A DNA stretch of 64,000 nucleotides from Haematomicrobium sanguinis DSM 21259 (lineage in GTDB: Bacteria > Actinomycetota > Actinomycetes > Actinomycetales > Micrococcaceae): positions 1-64,000 of the forward strand of contig NZ_JIAG01000004.1 of the NCBI RefSeq assembly GCF_000688395.1, read 5' to 3'. Shown here piece by piece: positions 34,626 through 42,333 of the stretch (position 1 is its first letter; every line of letters starts with the position of its first letter). Position numbers and translations under genes: made by a program. The notes under the pieces are model-generated. The model worked only from the letters and a program-made list of their open reading frames with translations. It had not been told where the DNA came from and ran no database searches.

Positions 34626-35864
34626 ATGATCAAAAGTCTTCGTCAGGCCGCCCCACGGTGGAAACGCCTTGGGGCGGCCGCCCTGATTTGCGTCGCGATC
34701 TCTTCATGCTCATCGGTTGAGCGAGACCCAGTAGCCATGCTTGAGGACAGCCTGATAGCGATTTCGGTTGCTGCAGACGAGCGTGGCTTAGTCCTTGCCG
34801 AAGGTACAGGAAAGGTGCTATTTCTGAACTCTAAAGTTTCTGAATGGCAATCTTTTGAAACGCTTGGTATCGGAGAAGCACCAATCGTCTTCCGCGACAA
34901 TTTTCTCTATTTTGTAGACCGAAAGAACGATTATCGGCTGGGCAACACTCTTGACCAATGGGAACGCCTTGAGAGTGAAATTGGGGCTTCGGCAATCATT
35001 CCGGTGGGTGGACAGGGTTCGTTTCTTTCGATTTTTAACTCTGGCTTTGCTGACAATGGTGATGGGTACGTTTTTCGCGTACTTTCGCACACGGAGAATG
35101 AGAGCAACGAAACTGTTTACGATCAGTTTCTCACCGGTTTTGCTGACTGCGGAGACTCATCTTTCGCAATCTATGACCCTTCCATCTCATCGACCGAAAT
35201 CGATAACAACTACTTTAATAGCCCAAAAAGTCTCATACAGCTCTGGCCTGAAAATAACTCCAGTCCCGTGATCAGCTATGTTCCGGAACGGTTCTTGGAG
35301 ACAGGCGGTGATCCTAACTTGCCGTGTGCTGATGGAGTCGCATATCAGATTCTTGATAGTTACCCTGATGACTCAACAATGGCGGACACTGAGAACCTTC
35401 AGAACGTTTCAGGCTCCGTCTTGCTCGCTTGGAACACATCGCAAAAGTCGGTGAAGGTTACTGAGCTTCACGGCGCACTCGAAGTTGACAGAGTCAAAGA
35501 GGGACAGCCGGACCCTTTTTTCGTGGGGAATAGACTAATTGGCCGAGAACTTTGGTGGATTGCCGGGAATGGAGTCGTGCTGACCACCAATGTCGACACA
35601 GGTCTGACTGCTACCAGGTTTGCGCTGGAGAACTTCGATGTCGGAATCGATCCAGGTATCTTCAAATTTAGCGATAACTTCCTTATGCGTCTCAACCTGA
35701 GCAACAGCCTGTCCTCGACGATCGAGGTGTATAGCCTTTCAGATGCAGCATTTACTGGCGACGTCGAACTCCCCCAGCTCGGAACGCAGCTCGGTGATCG
35801 ACAGTTTATCTATGACTTCGCGGTGACCGATGAAGAAGCGGTTGTCGCCAAAGCACGCGGGTAG
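34626..35864 (+). CDS. Putative lipoprotein, possibly repeat/propeller-like, unknown function
   Basis: A 412-residue protein from ATG 34626, 4 nt after the hydrolase stop, so cotranscribed. A basic N-terminus, a hydrophobic stretch and lipobox ISSC (C28) indicate an outer-face lipoprotein. The rest is rich in short beta-type segments ending in Trp or Phe (EWQSFETLG, DQWERLESE, LWWIAGNGVVL), with four further cysteines, which suggests a beta-propeller-like fold; this is inference. Acidic overall and lower in GC than the neighbours. It may hold, inhibit or direct the adjacent hydrolase. I do not recognise a family. Confidence 0.65.
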   Translation: MIKSLRQAAPRWKRLGAAALICVAISSCSSVERDPVAMLEDSLIAISVAADERGLVLAEGTGKVLFLNSKVSEWQSFETLGIGEAPIVFRDNFLYFVDRKNDYRLGNTLDQWERLESEIGASAIIPVGGQGSFLSIFNSGFADNGDGYVFRVLSHTENESNETVYDQFLTGFADCGDSSFAIYDPSISSTEIDNNYFNSPKSLIQLWPENNSSPVISYVPERFLETGGDPNLPCADGVAYQILDSYPDDSTMADTENLQNVSGSVLLAWNTSQKSVKVTELHGALEVDRVKEGQPDPFFVGNRLIGRELWWIAGNGVVLTTNVDTGLTATRFALENFDVGIDPGIFKFSDNFLMRLNLSNSLSSTIEVYSLSDAAFTGDVELPQLGTQLGDRQFIYDFAVTDEEAVVAKARG

Positions 35865-35880
35865 GAGTCTCAGCTGAAAT

Positions 35881-35942
35881 AGTTGACGCAGATTACCGAA
35901 GTTGTACGGAATTCCGTACAACTTCGGTAATCTGCGTCAACT
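35881..35942. terminator. Palindrome family B, copy 2 (62-bp perfect), after the dehydrogenase gene
   Basis: A loop-free perfect palindrome of 31-bp arms centred on GGAATTCC, lying 10 nt past the dehydrogenase stop on its strand, with a C5-A6 stretch between. It probably acts as the dehydrogenase terminator and also closes the island lipoprotein gene from the other side. Confidence 0.7.
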
Positions 35943-36000
35943 TTTTTGGGGGTTAGGCGTTCGGGGTGACCATGTTCTTCAGGACGCCAGCGTCCTGGGT
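35883..36000. repeat. Right ~118-bp direct repeat flanking the low-GC island
   Basis: This is the counterpart of 33494-33612. It comprises the shared palindrome and the last 16 codons of the intact dehydrogenase. The two copies bracket the 2.27-kb hydrolase-lipoprotein segment. Confidence 0.85.
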
Positions 36001-36960
36001 GGTGGAGAGTGCGGTTTCCACCTCGTCGAGTCCGTAGTGGTTGCTGACCAGAGCGTCCAAGTCCACCTTGCCCGAGGCGACGAGCTCGATGGCGGTCGGC
36101 CAGGTGTTGGCATAGCGGAACGTTCCGGTGACGGTGAGCTCCTTGTTCTGCACCAGCGCGAGCGGCAAGGGAATCTCGTCGGCTCCCATCCCGATCAGCA
36201 CCGCGCGCCCAGCCGGGCCAAGAGCGCGTAGCCCGGCCGTGATCGCGGCGGCGGCGCCGGAAGCGTCGAAGAACACCGTGAACCGGTCCTGCCCTGCGAA
36301 GTCGGCGGAGCGCGCATCGGCAACCTCGGTAGCACCCATCGACTCGGCCACCGAAAGACGCTCGGGTGACACGTCCGTCACCACAATCTCGCTCGCCCCA
36401 AAGACGCGAGCCACCTGGACCAGCACCAAACCGATGGGACCAGCGCCCGCGATGAGCACGCGATCCCCGACGGTCACCCCGGCTTTCCGTGCACCGGCGA
36501 TCCCCACCGACAGCGGTTCCATGAGCGCGGCCGCATCATCGGACACCGCCTCCGGCACCGGGTGCGCAAAGTGCGCGGGAACGCTCACCAGTTCTTGGAA
36601 CGCCCCGTCCACCGGTGGAGTCGCAAAGAACTCCATTCCCGGGTCCAGGTTGTATCGCCCGGCAAGCACCTCGGGGGAAAACCCTGCGGGACGTTGCGGC
36701 TCAATCGAGACGCGCTCCCCCACCCGGCCGGCATCCACCCCGGCGCCCACGGCCTCAATCACCCCGGACGCTTCATGCCCCAACACGAGCGGCGCCTCCA
36801 CTACAAAGTCGCCAATGCGGCCCTCGCGGTAGTAATGCACATCGGACCCGCACACACCCACGGATGAAACCCGCACCAACACATCGCCGGCGGGCGCCGG
36901 CGGCTCCGCCCGCTCCTCAACCACAACCTCACCGGCCCTGACCAACACACTGGCACGCAT
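35953..36960 (-). CDS. Zinc-dependent alcohol/polyol dehydrogenase (sorbitol dehydrogenase-like)
   Basis: A 335-residue MDR-family oxidoreductase. ATG 36960 is preceded by AAGGAGG. Catalytic zinc ligands lie in VGVCGSDVHYYREG and GHEASG. FFATPPVDGAFQELV and ALMEPLSVGIAGARKAGV are polyol-dehydrogenase signatures, and GAGPIGLVLVQVARVFGA is the NAD-binding motif. The four-cysteine structural zinc lobe is absent (EPQRPAGFSPEVLAGRYNLDPG, cited in part), as in animal sorbitol dehydrogenases. It oxidises a sugar alcohol, exact substrate unknown. Its 3' end and downstream palindrome are duplicated at 33494-33612 across the island. Confidence 0.9.
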   Translation of the reverse strand: MRASVLVRAGEVVVEERAEPPAPAGDVLVRVSSVGVCGSDVHYYREGRIGDFVVEAPLVLGHEASGVIEAVGAGVDAGRVGERVSIEPQRPAGFSPEVLAGRYNLDPGMEFFATPPVDGAFQELVSVPAHFAHPVPEAVSDDAAALMEPLSVGIAGARKAGVTVGDRVLIAGAGPIGLVLVQVARVFGASEIVVTDVSPERLSVAESMGATEVADARSADFAGQDRFTVFFDASGAAAAITAGLRALGPAGRAVLIGMGADEIPLPLALVQNKELTVTGTFRYANTWPTAIELVASGKVDLDALVSNHYGLDEVETALSTTQDAGVLKNMVTPNA

Positions 36961-37021
36961 CTGCCCCTCCTTGCCTTTACGAGAGTCCCGAGATTTCCAG
37001 TAAATATGATTCGATGGAATC

Positions 37022-38809
37022 ATGCCCTCACGCATAGAAGACTACGCCCTGCTCTCCGACCAACGCACCGCCGCCCTCGTCGCAAAAAACGGTTCCGTCG
37101 ACTGGCTGTGCCTCCCCCGTTTCGACTCCGGATCGGTGTTCGCGGCACTGCTCGGCACCGAGGACGACGGCCGCTGGCTGCTCCGCCCCGCCGACGATAA
37201 CGCCCACGTCACCGCGCGCCGCTACCGTGAGAGCACCTTCATCGTGGAGACCACATGGCGCACCGCCACCGGGGAAGCGAAGGTCACCGAATTCATGCCG
37301 GTTGGCGACAAAAAGGCGTCGATCGTGCGCCGGATTGAGGGCCTGTCCGGAACAGTGACCATGACCCAGGAAATCGAATTCCGGTTCAATTACGGCAAAG
37401 AGCTCCCCTGGGTTCGTCGCGAAAAGTACCCCGACGGTACCGCGCTGTTGGCAATTGCCGGGCCTAACGCCGTCGTTCTTCGCGGTGACAAAATCCCCAA
37501 GGCGGTTGATCACAAGCACCGCCAAAACTTCGATGTCCGCCAGGGCGAGCAGGTGGACCTGGAGCTCACCTGGTTCCCCTCGCACCGCAATGTGCCGCCG
37601 TTCATCGACGTGGATGAGGCGTTGAAAACCACCGCGGATTATTGGCGTGGTTGGGCCAATTCCTGCTCGGGCACGCGCGTGTACCCGGAGGCGGTGGAGC
37701 GCAGTCTGCTCGTGTTGCGGGCGCTCACGCATGAGGCGACCGGCGGGATTGTGGCGGCGCCGACCACCAGCCTCCCGGAAAGTTTCGGCGGCGAACGTAA
37801 TTGGGATTACCGTTACTGCTGGCTGCGCGATGCGGCGCTCACCCTGGAGGCGATGATGCTGCACGGCCACGCGGCCGAGGCGAGCGAATGGCGCAACTGG
37901 CTGTTGCGCGCAGTGGCCGGGGACCCCGACGACCTGCAAATCATGTACGGCGTCGCCGGCGAGCGCGAACTCCCGGAGAAGACGCTGGATTACCTGCCCG
38001 GCTACGAGAACTCCCGCCCGGTGCGGATCGGCAACGGTGCGGTGGATCAGTACCAGGCGGACGTGGTCGGCGAGGTGATGGTCGCACTGGACAAGATGCG
38101 CCAGATCGGGGTCACCGAGGACCACTTTTCTTGGCCGTTGCAGCGCGCCCTGCTCTGGTTCGCGGAGAAGAACTTTGACCGTAAGGACACCGGAATCTGG
38201 GAAATGCGCGGGGAGGAGAAGTACTTCACGCACTCGCGGGTCATGATGTGGGCGGCGTTTGACCGCGGCGTCCGGGCGGTACGCGAGTACGGGCTCGAGG
38301 GGCCGGTTGAGCGGTGGGAGGAGTTGCGCGACCGGCTGCGCGCCGAGGTCATGGAGCACGGTTGGAATGCCGAGATCAACTCCTTCACGCAGAGCTACGG
38401 GTCCACCGAGGTGGACGCCTCCCTGCTCGTGTTGCCCCAGGTGGGCTTTGTGGAGTACGACGACGATCACATGCTTGGTACCGTTGCTCGCCTTGAGCGG
38501 GACTTGCTAGATAGCCAAGGGTTGATCTTGCGCTACCGGACCGAGGCTGGGTTGGATGGACTGGAACCCGGCGAGCACCCGTTTTTGGTGTGTTGCTTCT
38601 GGTTGGTGGAGCAGTATGCGCGCTCCGGCCGCGTCACCGATGCGCAGGAGCTCATGGACCGGCTCTTGGGCTACTCCTCCGAGTTGGGTTTGCTCTCCGA
38701 AGAGTATGACGCTGAATCCAACCGCATGGCCGGGAACTATCCGCAGGCGTTTTCACATTTGGGGCTCGTGCGGGCGGCGGATGCGCTGGCGCAGACCGGC
38801 GCACGCTAA
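37022..38809 (+). CDS. Glycoside hydrolase family 15 (glucoamylase/trehalase-like)
   Basis: A 595-residue cytosolic enzyme. The N-terminal beta domain (IEDYALLSDQRTAALVAKNGSVDWLCLPRFDS, cited in part) is followed by the (alpha/alpha)6 catalytic barrel with NWDYRYCWLRDAALTLEAM. Probable catalytic acids are E394 in DTGIWEMRG and E560/E561 in LLSEEYD. Actinobacterial GH15 proteins of this length with the SVDWLCLPRFDS start are often trehalases; glucoamylase or isomaltase activity is possible. It is divergent from the polyol dehydrogenase with 61 nt between the starts, so the two may share control in sugar metabolism. Confidence 0.92.
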   Translation: MPSRIEDYALLSDQRTAALVAKNGSVDWLCLPRFDSGSVFAALLGTEDDGRWLLRPADDNAHVTARRYRESTFIVETTWRTATGEAKVTEFMPVGDKKASIVRRIEGLSGTVTMTQEIEFRFNYGKELPWVRREKYPDGTALLAIAGPNAVVLRGDKIPKAVDHKHRQNFDVRQGEQVDLELTWFPSHRNVPPFIDVDEALKTTADYWRGWANSCSGTRVYPEAVERSLLVLRALTHEATGGIVAAPTTSLPESFGGERNWDYRYCWLRDAALTLEAMMLHGHAAEASEWRNWLLRAVAGDPDDLQIMYGVAGERELPEKTLDYLPGYENSRPVRIGNGAVDQYQADVVGEVMVALDKMRQIGVTEDHFSWPLQRALLWFAEKNFDRKDTGIWEMRGEEKYFTHSRVMMWAAFDRGVRAVREYGLEGPVERWEELRDRLRAEVMEHGWNAEINSFTQSYGSTEVDASLLVLPQVGFVEYDDDHMLGTVARLERDLLDSQGLILRYRTEAGLDGLEPGEHPFLVCCFWLVEQYARSGRVTDAQELMDRLLGYSSELGLLSEEYDAESNRMAGNYPQAFSHLGLVRAADALAQTGAR

Positions 38810-38886
38810 CTTCTCACCGACAGTTCGCCTGGGGTTTACGTGCGGTTGGGTGCGCGGGTCATCTGCGGTCCCTAGATTCGGGGACT

Positions 38887-39891
38887 GTGAAAACTCTGAA
38901 GACTCTTGGCGCTCTCACCGCGAGCCTGGCACTGACTGCCACGCTCGCCGTCACCGCCGTGCCCGTTGCCACCGCCTCGCCCTCGGCTGAGCTCGCTACC
39001 GCGCCAGGAGCCGCCGCGCGCTCGGCCGAGGACCTGAAGATCGCGACCTACAATGTGATGTTTTACTTGCCGCAGTCGCTGACCAATTGGGGGCAGCGCG
39101 AGCGGGCGGACCTGATTGCCCGGGACGGCGTTGTCTCCGGGCAGGACGCCGTGGTGTTCCAGGAGGGCCAGGACAATGCCGCGAGCGAGCGGCTCTTGAC
39201 GAACCTGCGCGGCGAATACCCCTACTCCACCGGCTGGGTGGGACGGAGCAAGTCCGGTTGGGACGCGACCGGCGGCACCTGGAAATCGGTGGGCGAAGAC
39301 GGCGGTGTCGCCTTTGCGTCCAAGTGGCCGATCAGCCGGAAGGAACAGTACATTTTTAGCGCCGGGTGCAGCTTTGAGGCGATGTCCTCCAAGGGATTTG
39401 CTTACGCGCGGCTGGAAACCGATGCCGGACCGGTCAACCTGATTGGCACGCACTTGCAGTCCGAGGACTCGGGTTGCGGCGACGGGGAACCCGCTCGCGT
39501 GCGCGCCGCACAGATCGCCGAAATCAAGGCGTTCATCGACGCCAAAAACTTCCCCGCAGATGAGCCGGTGTTCCTCGCCGGCGATCTCAACGTCATCGGC
39601 GGCACCCCCGAGCTGGATACGACCTTGGCCGCCCTCGGCGCGGGCCCGGTGACGTTCGCCGGCCCGCTGTCCTTTGACCCTTCCGGCAACTCGATCGCCG
39701 CCTTCCGCTACCCCGGAACCGCTCCAGAACAGCTCGACTACGTGCTGCCCATTGGCAACTTCTTGGACCGCCCATGGGTTTCCACCACGCGGGAAGTGCA
39801 CTCAGAGCCGTGGACCGTGACGTCCTGGTTCCGCGACTACACCTACACCGACTACTCAGACCACTATCCGGTCTTTGGGGCCGCGGGCTGA
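38887..39891 (+). CDS. Secreted sphingomyelinase-like phosphodiesterase (EEP superfamily)
   Basis: A 334-residue secreted protein from GTG 38887 with a signal peptide (~30 residues, ending TASPSA). The endonuclease/exonuclease/phosphatase motifs are complete: IATYNVMFY (Asn), FQEGQD (metal Glu), a WKSVGEDGGVAFASKWPI segment, GTHLQSED, AGDLNVIGG (Asp, Asn) and YSDHYPVFG (Asp, His). The layout and the GTWKSVGEDGGV stretch match bacterial neutral sphingomyelinases (hemolytic phospholipases C). It would hydrolyse sphingomyelin or related phosphodiesters outside the cell, so it is a candidate host-damage or nutrient-scavenging factor. The ribosome site is weak (GGGGA). Confidence 0.82.
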   Translation: MKTLKTLGALTASLALTATLAVTAVPVATASPSAELATAPGAAARSAEDLKIATYNVMFYLPQSLTNWGQRERADLIARDGVVSGQDAVVFQEGQDNAASERLLTNLRGEYPYSTGWVGRSKSGWDATGGTWKSVGEDGGVAFASKWPISRKEQYIFSAGCSFEAMSSKGFAYARLETDAGPVNLIGTHLQSEDSGCGDGEPARVRAAQIAEIKAFIDAKNFPADEPVFLAGDLNVIGGTPELDTTLAALGAGPVTFAGPLSFDPSGNSIAAFRYPGTAPEQLDYVLPIGNFLDRPWVSTTREVHSEPWTVTSWFRDYTYTDYSDHYPVFGAAG

Positions 39892-39913
39892 GCGGGCACT
39901 AGCGTACCGTTCC

Positions 39914-39989
39914 GTGCAACTTTGAGAGCCGGCGCCGTCGGGCAAACCCTGGCTAGGGGTTTTGCCCGCCGGCGCCGTCAATGTTGCAC
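39914..39989. terminator. Long imperfect hairpin between converging genes
   Basis: GTGCAAC at 39914-39920 pairs with GTTGCAC at 39983-39989; inner blocks CGGCGCCG and CGGGCAAACCC pair with GGTTTTGCCCG and CGGCGCCG. It lies between the phosphodiesterase gene and the convergent MmcQ-like gene. A motif similar to its outer arm (CACAACTTTGA) ends the element at 40425-40512. Confidence 0.6.
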
Positions 39990-40006
39990 CGTTAGACCCG
40001 CCGCCG

Positions 40007-40411
40007 CTAGCCCTGGGCAACCCGGCGCCACCCGAGCGACTCCTGATCGCTGCGCTTCAGCCCCGAGACGACCAGATCATACGAGTCCTCGATAAGGTCC
40101 CCGACGAACTCCCAATCCACCGATCCGCCGCAATCGACGCTGTTCCAGTGCTTTTTGCTCATGTGGTAGCCGGGCCGGACGTACTCGTATTGGGTGCGCA
40201 ACTGAACGGCGAGTTCCGGATCGCATTTGAGGTTGATGGTGGGACCGGCGCCCCCGGCGTCACGCGCGCCCTCGAAAATGAGAGCGAACATCTTCACGTT
40301 GTCCGAGCGCGGCTTGATCTTGTACACGGCCGCATCCGGGCCAAACGGGTAGTCCACAAACACTCCCGGCAATGCCAAACACAGTGTCCGCAACTGTTCC
40401 AGTGCGCTCAT
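40007..40411 (-). CDS. MmcQ/YjbR family DNA-binding-like protein
   Basis: A 134-residue protein starting at ATG 40411 (MSALEQL); the ATG at 40420 is also possible, and the frame remains open to 40585 through a hairpin. The CyaY-like fold signatures are visible: LALPGVFVDYPFGPDAAVYKI, MFALIF, INLKCDPELAVQLR and HMSKKHWNSVDCGGSV (cited in parts). YjbR-type proteins bind DNA weakly in vitro; the cellular role is unknown. Confidence 0.85.
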   Translation of the reverse strand: MSALEQLRTLCLALPGVFVDYPFGPDAAVYKIKPRSDNVKMFALIFEGARDAGGAGPTINLKCDPELAVQLRTQYEYVRPGYHMSKKHWNSVDCGGSVDWEFVGDLIEDSYDLVVSGLKRSDQESLGWRRVAQG

Positions 40412-40424
40412 GCTCACCATTTCA

Positions 40425-40512
40425 GCACAACTTTGACCGTTTTCCCCAGTGCGTTCGCGGGGCGCACCGCTCTGACTAGGGCAAATGTGAATGGCCCTCT
40501 TCAAAGTTGTGC
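40425..40512. repeat. 88-bp element with perfect 12-bp inverted ends
   Basis: GCACAACTTTGA at 40425-40436 and TCAAAGTTGTGC at 40501-40512 are exact inverted repeats. The interior has CCCCAGTGCG/CGCACCGC and AGGGC.../GGCCCTC pairings, so the whole could fold as a branched hairpin. It lies between two minus-strand genes and may terminate the iron-uptake operon. Confidence 0.55.
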
Positions 40513-40533
40513 AAAATTTGTGAGCCGCTGTCC

Positions 40534-41499
40534 TCAGGCGATCGGCTGGGCGCTCTCCAACGCATCGGCCAACTGCCCCAGCCACTTCGCGTAACTCGCG
40601 TAGGTGTACGGCCGCTTGTCATCCCAACCGATCACTTGCCCGGCCTTCACCGCAGGCAGCGCCTGGTACAGCGCGTTCCGCGAGACCACATCGGCGGTCG
40701 TGTCCAGGTTCAGCACCACATCGGAGCCGGCCGAGGACACCTCTTCCCAACTCATCTGGCCCCACGCCCGGTTCGCATCCTCCCCGGCCCGCACCACGTT
40801 TAGCCCCAACGAGTCCAGCAAATTCAACTGCGCGATCGCCGTCCGCCCAATGTACGCGGTCTGGTCATCCCCGCTGAGCGCCAGGATCCGAAGCGACTTC
40901 GCCGACTCCGGCAACGCCCGCAACCGCTCCACTGCCTTCTCATATTCGGCCTTGTCCGCCGCGACCGCGCTCGTATCCCCGCCAAGCTTCTTCGCCAGCT
41001 GCTCGTAAAACACAATCCGGTCCTCGGCGTTGTCCCCGCCGACCGGCAAGAACGGCGCAATTTTCACGGCCTGCGCCTGCACCGATTCATCCCACCAGGT
41101 GTACCCGGTCCCGTCCTGATTGCCGTACCCGATGATCACGTCCGGCGCGATCTGCGCGAGCGCCTCCAAGTTCAGTTCGGCGTCCTTGCCGACATTCTTC
41201 ATCTCGGACACCTGCGCGTTTCCAATGCTCGTGCCCTCCTGCCCGTACCCAAACACCCCGTCCGGGCGCACCCCGTAATCCCACATCGACGCCGCCGAAT
41301 ATGCATCCGTAACGATCGTCTCGGGCGCTTTTGGCAGTGTGAATTCCCGGTCATACCCGGACAGTTGCACACTCCACGCCCCGGCATCGCTCGCCGACGG
41401 CGCGCTTTCGGTCACTTGCGCGGAGCATCCGGCAAGGCCCAGCCCCACAATAGCGGCCAGAGCAAATGTACGACGGCGTGACAAGACTCGAGTGATCAT
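40534..41499 (-). CDS. Iron-siderophore ABC transporter substrate-binding lipoprotein
   Basis: A 321-residue type III periplasmic-binding protein (FecB/FepB class). The signal peptide ends in the lipobox LAGC (C25). Signatures: TIVTDAYSAASMWDYGV, LNLEALAQIAPDVIIGYG and VSSAGSDVVLNLD, with the long central helix typical of metal-chelate binders. It captures ferric siderophore at the cell surface for the adjacent permeases. It is last in the operon fepD-fepG-fepC-binding protein, 21 nt after the ATPase gene, and is therefore controlled by the iron box upstream of the first gene. Confidence 0.93.
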   Translation of the reverse strand: MITRVLSRRRTFALAAIVGLGLAGCSAQVTESAPSASDAGAWSVQLSGYDREFTLPKAPETIVTDAYSAASMWDYGVRPDGVFGYGQEGTSIGNAQVSEMKNVGKDAELNLEALAQIAPDVIIGYGNQDGTGYTWWDESVQAQAVKIAPFLPVGGDNAEDRIVFYEQLAKKLGGDTSAVAADKAEYEKAVERLRALPESAKSLRILALSGDDQTAYIGRTAIAQLNLLDSLGLNVVRAGEDANRAWGQMSWEEVSSAGSDVVLNLDTTADVVSRNALYQALPAVKAGQVIGWDDKRPYTYASYAKWLGQLADALESAQPIA

Positions 41500-41520
41500 C
41501 GGGGGCTTTCTCCTGGGGTA

Positions 41521-42333
41521 CTAGAGCGACGGGGTTGGTGAAAAGTGTGGATTGAAGCGGGGGACAACGAGCGGGGTGCCGGACTCGGGGTCTTCGATGA
41601 TGACGCAGGGCAGGCCGAAGACTTCCTCGACCAAATCCTGGGAGACCACAGTTGTCGGAGCGCCTTGGGCCACGACCTCGCCACCCTTCATCGCGATCAT
41701 ATGGGTGGCGTAGCGGGCGGCGTGGTTGAGATCGTGGAGCACCGCGACGATGGTTCGGCCCTGCCGATTGAGCCGGGCGAACAGGTCCATGAGGTCGATT
41801 TGGTGGGCGATATCCAGGAAGGTCGTGGGCTCGTCCAAGAGCAGTATCGGCGTCTCTTGCGCCAAGGCCATCGCAACCCAGACCCGTTGTCGCTGGCCGC
41901 CGGAGAGCTCATCGACGAGTCGACCGGAAAGCTCGGTCAAATCGGTGTCGGCAAGGGCTTGGGCAACCGCTTGCTTGTCCTCGGCGCTCCACTGTTGCAA
42001 GAGTTTTTGGTGCGGGTAGCGACCGCGGGCAACGAGTTCGGCAACCGAGATGCCATCGGGTGCGATCGAGGTCTGCGGCAGCAAGCCGAGCCGCCGGGCA
42101 ACCTCTTTTGCGGGGTACGAGTGGATGTCGTTGCCATCCAAGACGACCTCGCCGCGACTAGGCTTGAGCAGCCGGGACAGGCCGCGCAAGAGCGTGGACT
42201 TGCCGCACGCGTTCGGGCCGACGATGACGGTGAAGGAGCCGTCAGGGATGCTGACGCTCAACTGCTCGGAAATGACCCGCTTGTCATAGGCGAGCGTAAC
42301 GTTCGCGGCGTTGAGCCGGTCTTGGGATGTCAT
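41521..42333 (-). CDS. Iron-siderophore ABC transporter ATP-binding protein
   Basis: A 270-residue FepC/FecE-class ATPase. Walker A is GPNACGKSTLLRGL, the signature LSGGQRQRVWVAMALAQ, Walker B ILLLDEPTTFLDIAHQ, and the switch His lies in VLHDLNHAARYATH. Serine in the usual GPNGCGKST is replaced by Ala at the fourth position (NACGKS), a minor variation. It powers import through the two permeases encoded upstream; the permease stop overlaps its ATG by 4 nt. Confidence 0.96.
   Translation of the reverse strand: MTSQDRLNAANVTLAYDKRVISEQLSVSIPDGSFTVIVGPNACGKSTLLRGLSRLLKPSRGEVVLDGNDIHSYPAKEVARRLGLLPQTSIAPDGISVAELVARGRYPHQKLLQQWSAEDKQAVAQALADTDLTELSGRLVDELSGGQRQRVWVAMALAQETPILLLDEPTTFLDIAHQIDLMDLFARLNRQGRTIVAVLHDLNHAARYATHMIAMKGGEVVAQGAPTTVVSQDLVEEVFGLPCVIIEDPESGTPLVVPRFNPHFSPTPSL

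Noticed and set aside
40412-40585. N-terminal extension of the MmcQ-like protein
   Set aside because: The extra 58 residues are translated from the 88-bp inverted-repeat element and part of the iron-binding-protein gene end; the family start is at 40411.
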